The notes below the pieces were generated by a model. The model ran no database searches. It was not told where the DNA came from and worked only from the letters and a program-made list of their open reading frames with translations. A DNA stretch of 64,000 bases from Leisingera aquaemixtae (GTDB lineage Bacteria > Pseudomonadota > Alphaproteobacteria > Rhodobacterales > Rhodobacteraceae), in NCBI RefSeq assembly GCF_019801145.1, contig NZ_JAHVJQ010000002.1, positions 248,001 through 312,000 of the forward strand, given 5' to 3'. A program made the position numbers and the translations under genes. Below, one piece after another: positions 25,350 to 33,512 of the stretch (position 1 is its first letter; the number at the start of each line of letters is the position of its first letter).

Positions 25350-27377
25350 TCAGTATTTCCGGCGCATCAGCGCGTCTGCCGCCACCGCATCCGAAGGGGT
25401 GCAAAGAAGCGGGTTGATCTCGATCTCCTCAAGCCCCAGCGCGTTCTCCATCACGTAGGCTTCAACTGCGCGGATGGCGCGCAGGATTGCCTCCCGGTCT
25501 GCCGCCGGGGCGCCGCGGTAGCCGTCCAGCAGTTTGGAGACGCGCAGCGACTGGAGCGCGGCTTCGATCTCCGCTTCTGAGGCCGGCAGCAGGAAGGACG
25601 CGCTGTCCTCCATCAGTTCGGTCAGGGTGCCGCCCGCCGCCAGGGTCATGACAAACCCATGCGCCGGGTCCTTGACGACGCCGATCAGCAGTTCGGCCAC
25701 CGCTCCGGTGACCATTTCCTCCACCAGGAAGCGCTCCGCAGGCATGTTGAAGGCTGCATCGCTCACCTCCTGGCCTGAGTTCAGGTTCAGCGCCACTGCC
25801 CCTGCTTCGGTCTTATGCGCGACGCCTTCGCCTTTCAGAACCACCGGGAAGCCGACATCCACCGCCACCGCGCGGGCGTTGGTGGCCGAAGCCGCCCGTT
25901 TGGAGCGCGGAGTGCGCAGCCCATAGCTGGCAAGCTGCCATTTGGCTTCGGCTTCCGGCACCAGATCAGGCTCCACAACCGGCGTCGGCAGCAGCAGCGG
26001 CGCAGGCGCTTCCGGCAGCGGCAGGCTGGCCGCCTCACAGGCGGCAACCGCTTCGCTGAGACCGCAGAAGGGCACGACGCCGGCCTCCATCAGCCGGGCC
26101 GCCACATCCTCAGGCAGCAGTTCCGGCAGGGTTGCCACCAGACCGACGTTGGCGCCAGTCCGCTCGCGCGAGCCGATGGCCGCCTGAATGGCGCATTCCC
26201 AGTCAGAGGCATCGCAGCGGTCGTCACGCGGGAAATCCACAATCAGCATGGTCATTGCCAGTTGCGGATCCATCATCGCCGAGAACGCCTTGGTCATCGC
26301 CTCGGTATCGCGCCAGATATAGGTGTGGTAGTCGAGCGGATTTGCCAGCGCCACCATCGGGCCCAGCGCGTCGCGCAGGTCCGTTTTTTGGCGCGCGTTC
26401 AGGGGCGGAAACTCCACCTTCCGTGCATGGCCGGTATCCGCCGCCAGGCTTGCCTCCCCGCCGGAGCAGCTGATGGTTGCAATGCGGTTCGAGGGCAGCC
26501 GCCCCGCCGCATGCAACAGCTTCAGCGTCTCCAAGAAGGACGGCAGGTCATCCAGACGCGGAATGCCAAGGCGTGAGAGCAAAGCCCCGGCCCCCGCGTC
26601 GCCGCCTGCAAGCGAGGCGGTATGAGAAACAGTTGCGGCCTGGGCCTCGGCCGATTTGCCAACCTTCAGCGCAATGACCGGCTTGCCCAGTTCGCGGGCA
26701 CGGGCGGCCAGCGCCTCAAAAGCGCGCAGATCGCCAAAGCCCTCGATGTGCAGGCCCAGCGCGGTGACGCGGTCGTCTTCCAGCAGCGCCTCGCCAATTG
26801 CGGCAATGCCGGACTGCGCCTGATTGCCGGCAGTCACCACATAAGCCAGCGGCAGGCCGCGCTTCTGCATGGTCAGGTTGATGGCAATGTTGGAACTTTG
26901 GGTGACCAGCGCCACGCCCTTCTCCGCCCGCTGGCCGCCATGCTGGTCCGGCCACAGCAGCGCGCCGTCCAGATAGTTGATGAAGCCATAGCAGTTGGGG
27001 CCAAGGAAGGGCATCTCGCCCGCCGCTTCCAAGAGCTGCGCCTGCAGGTCCGCGCCTTCGGCATCCTCGGCCGCAGCCTCCAGGAAGCCGGAGGCAAAGC
27101 ACACCGCACCGCCGGCACCGCGCGCCGACAGCGCCCGCACCACTTCGATAGTGGCAAAGCGGTTCACCCCGATGAACGCCGCATCAGGCGCCTCCGGCAG
27201 GCTGTCCGCATCCTTGTACGCAGGCAGGCCCGCGACCTCTTCGGCCTTGGGGTGGACGGGCCAGATGATGCCCTGAAACCCCATCTTCTGGCATTGCTCG
27301 ATCACCAGACGGCACCATGCGCCGCCGCCAATCACAGCAATGGTTTTCGGGCGGAAAAGCCTGTTTAGAGACTGCAT
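25350..27377 (-). CDS. NDP-forming acyl-CoA synthetase (acetate-CoA ligase family)
   Basis: A 675-residue fused enzyme. The CoA-binding domain begins at LFRPKTIAVIGGGAWCRLV, the succinyl-CoA-synthetase-like flavodoxin domains follow, and an ATP-grasp domain forms the C-terminal third (FPVVLKGEGVAHKTEAGAVALN, about 510-531; EEIEINPLLC near the end). The phospho-His site is SHTASLAGGD (about 250). It would make an acyl-CoA from a free acid with NTP cleaved to NDP. It sits between a crotonase and a SelT/W-like gene plus acyl-CoA dehydrogenase, in a compact same-strand cluster. A TTAGRGNCTG motif copy covers codons 2-5. Confidence 0.9.
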   Translation of the reverse strand: MQSLNRLFRPKTIAVIGGGAWCRLVIEQCQKMGFQGIIWPVHPKAEEVAGLPAYKDADSLPEAPDAAFIGVNRFATIEVVRALSARGAGGAVCFASGFLEAAAEDAEGADLQAQLLEAAGEMPFLGPNCYGFINYLDGALLWPDQHGGQRAEKGVALVTQSSNIAINLTMQKRGLPLAYVVTAGNQAQSGIAAIGEALLEDDRVTALGLHIEGFGDLRAFEALAARARELGKPVIALKVGKSAEAQAATVSHTASLAGGDAGAGALLSRLGIPRLDDLPSFLETLKLLHAAGRLPSNRIATISCSGGEASLAADTGHARKVEFPPLNARQKTDLRDALGPMVALANPLDYHTYIWRDTEAMTKAFSAMMDPQLAMTMLIVDFPRDDRCDASDWECAIQAAIGSRERTGANVGLVATLPELLPEDVAARLMEAGVVPFCGLSEAVAACEAASLPLPEAPAPLLLPTPVVEPDLVPEAEAKWQLASYGLRTPRSKRAASATNARAVAVDVGFPVVLKGEGVAHKTEAGAVALNLNSGQEVSDAAFNMPAERFLVEEMVTGAVAELLIGVVKDPAHGFVMTLAAGGTLTELMEDSASFLLPASEAEIEAALQSLRVSKLLDGYRGAPAADREAILRAIRAVEAYVMENALGLEEIEINPLLCTPSDAVAADALMRRKY
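27365..27374 (+). repeat. dispersed motif TTAGRGNCTG, copy at a gene start
   Basis: TTAGAGACTG on the + strand. On the minus strand it forms codons 2-5 of the acyl-CoA synthetase gene (CAG TCT CTA A). Unlike the other intragenic exact copies it is antisense to the gene. Confidence 0.6.
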
Positions 27378-27383
27378 TTGATC

Positions 27384-27686
27384 TTATTCACCGGTCTTGC
27401 CGCGGTCCAGATGGCCGAGGTCTTGTTCAGGATTGATCCGGTCGCGCACGCGGGTTTTCAGCTCTTTCACATCAGGAAAGCCGCCGTCCCGTTTGCGTTC
27501 CCAGACCAGCTCCTTATCAACATGGATCTCAAAGATCCCGCCCAAATCTCCGGGAACCAGTGTCACCCCGCCCAATTGGTCCTGGAAGGTTTGCAGCAGC
27601 TCCTGCGCCATCCAGCCGGCCCGCAGCAGCCAGTTGCAGCCGATGCAGTAGGTAATGGTAACTACGGGTTTCCCGGTCTGGGTCAT
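27384..27686 (-). CDS. SelT/SelW/SelH (Rdx) family thioredoxin-like protein
   Basis: A 100-residue Rdx-family protein with the redox CxxC at Cys14-Cys17 (ITYCIGCNWLLRAGWMAQELL), the GxFEI strand (GGIFEIHVDKELVW, about residues 49-62) and a C-terminal FPDVKELKTRVRD helix. Selenoprotein homologs replace one Cys with Sec; here both are Cys. The physiological partner is unknown. It is 3 bases from the acyl-CoA dehydrogenase stop and 6 bases from the start of the acyl-CoA synthetase, so it is part of the catabolic operon. Confidence 0.9.
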   Translation of the reverse strand: MTQTGKPVVTITYCIGCNWLLRAGWMAQELLQTFQDQLGGVTLVPGDLGGIFEIHVDKELVWERKRDGGFPDVKELKTRVRDRINPEQDLGHLDRGKTGE

Positions 27687-27689
27687 GGA

Positions 27690-28853
27690 TCAGCCTCCGA
27701 CGGCGCGCAGCATCTCGCGGCTGATGATGTGCCGCTGGATTTCACTGGTGCCTTCCCAGATACGCTCCACCCGCGCGTCGCGCCAGATGCGTTCCAGCGG
27801 CAGCTCGTCCATCAGGCCCATGCCGCCGTGAATCTGGATCGCCTCGTCGGCGACAAAGGCCAGCATCTCGGTTGCTTTCAGCTTGGCCATTGACATGTCG
27901 CTTTCGGTGACGGTGCCCTGGTCGAACTTCCAGCCGGCTTCCCAGGTCAAGAGATTCGCCGCCTTCAGCTCCAGCGCCATGTCGGCCAGCTTGAAGGAAA
28001 TGCCCTGGAACTTGCCGATCTGCTGGCCGAACTGCTTGCGCTCTGCGGCGTATTCGATTGAGTGCTGCAGCGCCCGTTCGGCGCGGCCCAGGCAGGTGGC
28101 GGCCACTTGCAGGCGGGTGGCACCCAGCCAGGTGTTGGCCACCTCGAACCCCTTGTCGACCTCGCCCAGAATGGCCGAGGACGGCAGGCGGCAGTCGTCG
28201 AATTCCAGCACCGCATTGGTGTAGCCGCGGTGGCTGACGTTGCCGTAGCCGTCGCGCACCTCGAAACCGGGCGTGCCCTTGTCGACAAAGAAGGCGGTGA
28301 TCTTCTTCTTTGGCCCGCGCGGCGTGTCCTCAACCCCGGTTGCCATGAAGCAGATGGCAAAATCGGCGATGTCCGCGTGGCTGATGAAATGCTTGGTGCC
28401 GTTCAGGATCCAGTCGTCGCCGTCCTTGCGCGCGGTGGCCTTCATGCCGCGCAGGTCGGAGCCCGCGTCCGGCTCAGTCATCGCCAGGCAGTCCCATTTC
28501 TCGCCCTTCATGCAGGGGAACAGGTACTTCTCTTTCTGCTCCTCAGTGCCTGCCAGCAAAATATTCGAGGGGCGCGCAACTCCGGTCCAGTGCAGCGCGT
28601 AATTGGCGCGGCCCAGTTCCTTTTCATACATCAGCCAGGTCAGGGTATCGAGGCCCGCACCGCCCACTTCCTCGGGCATGTTGGCCGCGTAAAGCCCCGC
28701 TTCCATCGCCTTTTTCTGCACCTCACGGATCACGTCCATGTCCAGTTGGCCGGTGCGCTCGATCTCCGCCTCATGCGGATACAGCTCCTTTTCCACAAAG
28801 GCGCGGGTGGTTTCGACGATCATCGACTGTTCTTCGGTCATCCCGAACTGCAT
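27690..28853 (-). CDS. acyl-CoA dehydrogenase
   Basis: A 387-residue flavoenzyme that forms a trans-2 double bond in an acyl-CoA and passes electrons to ETF. The start at 28853 (MQFGMTEEQSMIVETTRAF) is chosen over one six codons upstream. FAD-binding and substrate segments are CLAMTEPDAGSDLRGMKATA (about residues 125-144) and ERKQFGQQIGKFQGISFKLADM (about 267-288). RIWEGTSEIQRHIISREML at the C-terminus carries the catalytic Glu region. It is first in the operon and is divergent from a GlxA-type regulator. Confidence 0.93.
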   Translation of the reverse strand: MQFGMTEEQSMIVETTRAFVEKELYPHEAEIERTGQLDMDVIREVQKKAMEAGLYAANMPEEVGGAGLDTLTWLMYEKELGRANYALHWTGVARPSNILLAGTEEQKEKYLFPCMKGEKWDCLAMTEPDAGSDLRGMKATARKDGDDWILNGTKHFISHADIADFAICFMATGVEDTPRGPKKKITAFFVDKGTPGFEVRDGYGNVSHRGYTNAVLEFDDCRLPSSAILGEVDKGFEVANTWLGATRLQVAATCLGRAERALQHSIEYAAERKQFGQQIGKFQGISFKLADMALELKAANLLTWEAGWKFDQGTVTESDMSMAKLKATEMLAFVADEAIQIHGGMGLMDELPLERIWRDARVERIWEGTSEIQRHIISREMLRAVGG

Positions 28854-28932
28854 GGCGGTCTTCCTCTGCAAATCTGTTGCGGATCAGATTACGCCGCTTG
28901 CACACGCCCATCATGCGGGAATAGAAATAATC

Positions 28933-29874
28933 ATGCGAAGTTGGACAAAAGATGCCGCTGCGGCGCAGCAATTGGATGTGCTGCTGTTCGATGCGTTTTC
29001 GGCCCATTGCCTGGCCAACACGGTGGAGCCGTTGCGTGCCGCCAACACATTCGCCGGGCGGCAAGTCTATACTTGGCGGTTCCTGACGCTAGACGGCGGG
29101 GCGGCGGTGTCGTCGTCAGGCATGGAGGTGCGGGCGCATGGGAAACTGGGCGATTGCAGCGGCGATCTGCTGATTGCAATGCCGTCTTATGACTTCCTAC
29201 GCCATGCCAGCGTGGCCACCGCCCGCGCGCTGAAATCCGCTGCCCGCCGCTACAAGGGACTGGCGGGGTTTGACACCGGCGCCTGGCTGCTGGCGCAGGC
29301 CGGGCTGCTGGACGGGCGGCGCGCCACCATCCACTGGGAAGAGCTGGGCCGTTTCACCGAGGCTTTCCCCGAGGTTCAGGCCGAGCGCGCACGGCAGGTC
29401 CGGGACGGCGACCGCATCACCTGCACCGGCGCGCTGGCGGCCTTTGACACCATGATGGAGCTGATCGGCGATCAGCATGGCGCCGCGCTGCGTCTGGAGG
29501 TGGCGACGCTGTTCATGGCGCCCGAGGCAACAGAAACACAGGATCCGATCCTGGTGCGCGGCAAATCGGTTGCCCGCGCGGTGGCGGTGATGCAGGCCAA
29601 TCTGGAGGCGCCCCTGCCCATCGCAGCCGTGGCAAAGAAAGCGGGCCGCAGCCAGAAGGACCTGGAGGCGCGGATGAAGGGTGAACTGGGGGCAACGCCG
29701 CAGGCGGTCTACCGGCGGCTGCGTCTGATACAGGCCAGAAAGCTCGTGTTAGAGACTGTTCTGAGCGTTTCCGAGATTGCCCTGCGCTGCGGCTATGACG
29801 ACCCGAGCGCGCTGACCCGGGCTTTCAAGGCGGAGTTCGGAACCACCCCGCGCAGCTTGCGCAGCAGCGGCTAG
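28933..29874 (+). CDS. GlxA-family AraC-type regulator with DJ-1/PfpI domain
   Basis: A 313-residue regulator with an N-terminal class I glutamine-amidotransferase-like domain (about residues 10-180) and two C-terminal AraC HTH units (about 215-313; LPIAAVAKKAGRSQKDLEARMKGELG, and VSEIALRCGYDDPSALTRAFKAEFGTTPRSL). Regulators of this architecture control carnitine (CdhR) and glycine betaine (GbdR) catabolism in Pseudomonas. It is divergent from the acyl-CoA dehydrogenase operon, 79 bases away, and is its likely activator. The start at 28933 has only a weak ribosome-binding site; the frame extends further upstream. Confidence 0.88.
   Translation: MRSWTKDAAAAQQLDVLLFDAFSAHCLANTVEPLRAANTFAGRQVYTWRFLTLDGGAAVSSSGMEVRAHGKLGDCSGDLLIAMPSYDFLRHASVATARALKSAARRYKGLAGFDTGAWLLAQAGLLDGRRATIHWEELGRFTEAFPEVQAERARQVRDGDRITCTGALAAFDTMMELIGDQHGAALRLEVATLFMAPEATETQDPILVRGKSVARAVAVMQANLEAPLPIAAVAKKAGRSQKDLEARMKGELGATPQAVYRRLRLIQARKLVLETVLSVSEIALRCGYDDPSALTRAFKAEFGTTPRSLRSSG
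29749..29758 (+). repeat. dispersed motif TTAGRGNCTG, sense copy in the GlxA-like gene
   Basis: TTAGAGACTG, in frame as TTA GAG ACT G, codons 273-276, encoding LET at the start of the second HTH region. Confidence 0.6.
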
Positions 29875-31061
29875 GCCTGTTTGGCTGCCATCCACTGGTT
29901 CAGCCGCCATAGCCCCCAGGCCAGCGGGATCGCGGCCAGGCCGCCGATCACATAAGCCAGCGGCTCATCCGCGAAGGATTCGAACATCTGCGTATAGGCG
30001 TGGATCGCGGCAAAGGTCAGGGCTGCATTGAACAGCCCGCGCTGGTGCCGCTGCGCCGCCCAGAAGATCACCGCCGCCAGCACGGCTGCCCAAAGCACGG
30101 AGTAGACGTTTTCGGAGATGAACAGCGCGCTGTCGCGGAAGGCATCGCGCGCGGCGGCATAGGCCTCCCAGTCCTGGTAGCCATCGCTGTAGCGGCCCGG
30201 CCCCCAGACGGATTCGCCCACCACGTCCCCCCACAGCGAGCCGACCAGCGCGCAAAGGTTTGCGACCACAAACCCCAATATCGCTAGAATGCGCAGATGC
30301 CGGGCATCGCGCTCCGCCAGCCGGGAGGCACCCCAGACACAGAGCACGATCAGCAGCACCATCTGCAGGATCGTCAGCGTCGATTCCGGCGAATAGAACA
30401 CATAGGCCGCGTGGAAATAGCTGGTGCCGGTCTCCAGCATCTGGGCAAAGGGCGCAATTGCCAGCGCGGTGACAAACCGCACGTCCACCTGCCAGCCGGC
30501 CAGCGCCAGCGCCGCCGCATAGTAAAGCAGCGCCAAGTTCCGCAGCGGTGAGCCGATGCCGTATTGCTGCAGCAGCAGTTCGATCCCGGCCAGATGCATC
30601 GCCAGCCCCATCAGCAGGATCGCCCCCAGCACAAAGCCCGCAGACCAAGCCCCGTGACGCCAGCGCCAGGTGCAGATCAGCGCCACCAGCGCGCCGGCAG
30701 GCAGCATCACCCAGCCGGCGACGTCCTCGTATTTGTCTACCAGTTCGATCCCGGCGCCGCCCATCAGCATGCCTGCGCCGATCAGCGTGGCGGAATTGCC
30801 GAACATCCGCAGCATTTCGCCGCCGCGCGCCAGAACCGCCAGCCCGCCGCCCAGCATCAGAATGCCGGTGACCGCTACCGCAAGCGGATCCGCCAGCCAG
30901 AAGATGAACCCAGCGGTGGCGGCGATAATCCCGAAACACAGGATCGCATTGACCGCCAGCGACACCATCACCTCGCGCGAGCGCGCCTCGATGGTGCGGG
31001 CCTGAACCGGGGTCAGCACCCCTTCCTCGACCAGCGCGGTTGTATCGGCAATGGCATGCAT
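29871..31061 (-). CDS. DUF2157-like multi-pass membrane protein
   Basis: A 396-residue protein. A short N-terminal soluble stretch (MHAIADTTALVEEGVLTPVQARTIEAR, similar to the pre-membrane helix of DUF2157 proteins) is followed by about ten hydrophobic segments. No enzymatic motif is apparent. One long loop near residues 290-320 is rich in Trp/Tyr/Asp (WGPGRYSDGYQDWEAYAAARD). The function is unknown. Its stop overlaps the end of the convergent GlxA-like gene by 4 bases. Confidence 0.7.
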   Translation of the reverse strand: MHAIADTTALVEEGVLTPVQARTIEARSREVMVSLAVNAILCFGIIAATAGFIFWLADPLAVAVTGILMLGGGLAVLARGGEMLRMFGNSATLIGAGMLMGGAGIELVDKYEDVAGWVMLPAGALVALICTWRWRHGAWSAGFVLGAILLMGLAMHLAGIELLLQQYGIGSPLRNLALLYYAAALALAGWQVDVRFVTALAIAPFAQMLETGTSYFHAAYVFYSPESTLTILQMVLLIVLCVWGASRLAERDARHLRILAILGFVVANLCALVGSLWGDVVGESVWGPGRYSDGYQDWEAYAAARDAFRDSALFISENVYSVLWAAVLAAVIFWAAQRHQRGLFNAALTFAAIHAYTQMFESFADEPLAYVIGGLAAIPLAWGLWRLNQWMAAKQA

Positions 31062-31144
31062 CTGCGGTCCCTCGCGGCATCAATACGGGTCCGCCCAGCA
31101 TGGACCGGCCTGCCGCGCGGCGAAAGGGGAGGATTTCCCGCCGC

Positions 31145-31567
31145 TTACCCCTTGGGCCGGCTTGGCACCCAGGCGTAGCCGTTTTCACACAGAATATAAG
31201 CCTCCCGCAGGCCATGCGGCTTGTCTGTGGGCACTTGCAGAATGGTGCACCCTGCCGCCTCCGCCCGCGCCACGGCCTCATCCGGGTCGCTGTCATACAG
31301 GCGGATCTCGATCCCGGCCCCGCGCGGCGGGTTTTCCGGCAGCAGCCCCAGCAGCGGATTTTCCGCATAGGTGCCGTCGCTGTGCAGTTGAAAGACCTGC
31401 CCGCCGTAGGTGACGATGGCAAAATCCCGCGTCACCTGATGGCCTTTCATCGCAAAAACAGTCTCTAAGAAGGCAACTTCTGCCGGCACATCCCGCACCA
31501 GCAGATTGATCCCGATCCCGCGCAGGGAGCGTCCGAAATTGTCCGCATCTGCCTGTCCATAATCCAT
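31145..31567 (-). CDS. VOC (glyoxalase/bleomycin-resistance) superfamily protein
   Basis: A 140-residue protein. The start at 31567 gives MDYGQADADNFG followed by two beta-alpha-beta-beta-beta modules: GIGINLLVRDVPAEVAFLETVFAMKG (first) and GAGIEIRLYDSDPDEAVARAEAAGCTIL (second), then REAYILCENGYAWVPSRP. VOC proteins bind a metal and act on varied small substrates; no specific one is indicated. The longer upstream frame is not supported by a ribosome-binding site. It is divergent from ade. Confidence 0.8.
   Translation of the reverse strand: MDYGQADADNFGRSLRGIGINLLVRDVPAEVAFLETVFAMKGHQVTRDFAIVTYGGQVFQLHSDGTYAENPLLGLLPENPPRGAGIEIRLYDSDPDEAVARAEAAGCTILQVPTDKPHGLREAYILCENGYAWVPSRPKG
31459..31468 (-). 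repeat. dispersed motif TTAGRGNCTG, sense copy in the VOC gene
   Basis: On the minus strand TTA GAG ACT G is in frame at codons 34-37 (AFLETVF). Confidence 0.6.
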
Positions 31568-31709
31568 GCGGCCCAGTCTTCCCCTGATTCCGCCCTGCCG
31601 CAATCCCAAATGCGCCAGCCTTCGGCGCCTTTCCACCGCAGGCATGAAGCTTTGATGGCAATGCAAGCAATCCGCTTGCCTTCCCGCCCGCAATCGGAAC
31701 AATTGGACT

Positions 31710-33512
31710 ATGTCAGATAACATTTTCCCGAGCTGGCCCGACACCGCCCCGCAATTGATCGAAGTAGCCGCAGGCCGCGCGCCGGCCGACACGGTGATCC
31801 GGCAGGGCATTTGGGTCAACGTCCACACCCGCGAACAGCTGCCGGACCATGACATTGCGATCAAGGCCGGCCGCATCGCCTATGTCGGGCCGGATGCCTC
31901 CTATTGCACCGGGCCGGAGACGCAGATCATCGAGGCAAACGGCCGTTACATGATCCCGGGCCTGTGCGACGCCCACATGCATATCGAGAGCGGCATGCTG
32001 ACGCCGGCGGAATTCGCCCGCGCAGTGATCCCGCATGGCACCACCTCGATGTTCACCGACCCGCATGAGATCGCCAACGTGCTGGGTCTGGACGGGGTGC
32101 GCTATATGCATGACGAGGCGCTGATGCAGCCCGTCAACATTTTCACCCAGATGCCCAGCTGCGCGCCCTCAGCACCGGGACTGGAGACCACCGGTTATGA
32201 AATCTCTGCCGAAGATGTGGCAGAGGCGATGAATTGGCCGGGCATCATCGGCCTGGGTGAGATGATGAACTTTCCCGGCGTTGCCAACGCCGACCCCAAG
32301 ATGCTGGCCGAGATCGCGGCTACCCAGCGCGCGGGCAAAACCGTAGGCGGCCATTATGCCTCCCCCGACCTTGGCCCGGATTTCGCCGCCTATGTGGCCG
32401 CCGGCCCGGCGGACGATCACGAGGGCACCTGCGAAGCCGACGCCATCGCCCGGGTGCGCCAGGGGATGCGGTCGATGATGCGGCTCGGCTCTGCCTGGTA
32501 TGACGTCGAAAGCCAGATCACCGCAGTGACGGAAAAGGGGCTGGATCCGCGCAACTTCATCCTCTGCACCGATGACTGCCACTCCGGCACGCTGGTCAAT
32601 GACGGTCACATGAACCGGGTGGTGCGCCACGCCATTGCCTGCGGCTGCGACCCGGTGATTGCCCTGCAGATGGCGACCATCAATACCGCCGCCCATTTCG
32701 GGCTGGAGCGGGAGATCGGCTCCATCACCCCCGGCCGCCGCGCCGATGTGATCCTGACCTCCGATTTGCGCGAACTGCCGATCGAGGTGGTGATCGCCCG
32801 CGGCCGGATCGTCGCGGAATCCGGCTCTATCAAGGTAGATTGCCCGCATTACGACTGGCCCGCCAGCGCCCGCGGCACCGTGCATCTGGGTCATGAGCTG
32901 ACAGCGCAGGATTTCGAACTGGCCGCGCCGGAGGGCGCCAATGCCGTCACTGCCAATGTGATCGGCGTTGTCGAAAACCAGGCCCCGACCAAGGCGCTGC
33001 AGGCAGAGCTGCCTGTGGTGGACGGTCTGGTCGAGGGCAGCGGCGATGTCTGCCAGATCGCCCTGGTCGAGCGCCACCGCGCCACCGGCGGCGTCACCAA
33101 CGCCTTTGTCTCGGGCTTCGGCTATCAGGGCAAGATGGCAATGGCCTCCACCGTGGCGCATGACAGCCACCATATGATTGTTGTCGGCACCGACCGCGAG
33201 CAGATGGCGATGGCGGCCAACCGGCTGGCCCAGGTGGGCGGCGGCATCACCCTCTATAAGGACGGGCAGGAGCTGGCGCTGGTCGAGCTGCCGATTGCCG
33301 GCCTTATGTCCGACAGCCCCGCCACCGAGGTTGCCGCCAAGGCGCAGGTGATGATGGAAGCGATGCAGGCCTGCGGCTGCGCGCTCAATAATGCCTACAT
33401 GCAGCACTCGCTCCTGGCGCTGGTGGTGATCCCGGAACTCAGGATCTCCGACCTTGGCCTTGTCGATGTGCGCACTTTCCAGAAAATCCCGGTGATCGAG
33501 CCTGCCCAATGA
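31710..33512 (+). CDS. ade: adenine deaminase
   Basis: A 600-residue amidohydrolase that converts adenine to hypoxanthine and ammonia with a binuclear metal centre. Motifs seen: IPGLCDAHMHIESGML (metal His pair, about residues 85-100), TDPHEIANVLG (about 112), GHYASPDLGPDF with a metal His (about 213), CTDDCHSGTLVNDGH (about 288), and the C-terminal domain common to bacterial Ade (GFGYQGKMAMASTVAHDSHHMIVVG, about 470). The length is normal. The stop overlaps the amn start as ATGA, coupling adenine deamination to AMP cleavage. Confidence 0.95.
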   Translation: MSDNIFPSWPDTAPQLIEVAAGRAPADTVIRQGIWVNVHTREQLPDHDIAIKAGRIAYVGPDASYCTGPETQIIEANGRYMIPGLCDAHMHIESGMLTPAEFARAVIPHGTTSMFTDPHEIANVLGLDGVRYMHDEALMQPVNIFTQMPSCAPSAPGLETTGYEISAEDVAEAMNWPGIIGLGEMMNFPGVANADPKMLAEIAATQRAGKTVGGHYASPDLGPDFAAYVAAGPADDHEGTCEADAIARVRQGMRSMMRLGSAWYDVESQITAVTEKGLDPRNFILCTDDCHSGTLVNDGHMNRVVRHAIACGCDPVIALQMATINTAAHFGLEREIGSITPGRRADVILTSDLRELPIEVVIARGRIVAESGSIKVDCPHYDWPASARGTVHLGHELTAQDFELAAPEGANAVTANVIGVVENQAPTKALQAELPVVDGLVEGSGDVCQIALVERHRATGGVTNAFVSGFGYQGKMAMASTVAHDSHHMIVVGTDREQMAMAANRLAQVGGGITLYKDGQELALVELPIAGLMSDSPATEVAAKAQVMMEAMQACGCALNNAYMQHSLLALVVIPELRISDLGLVDVRTFQKIPVIEPAQ

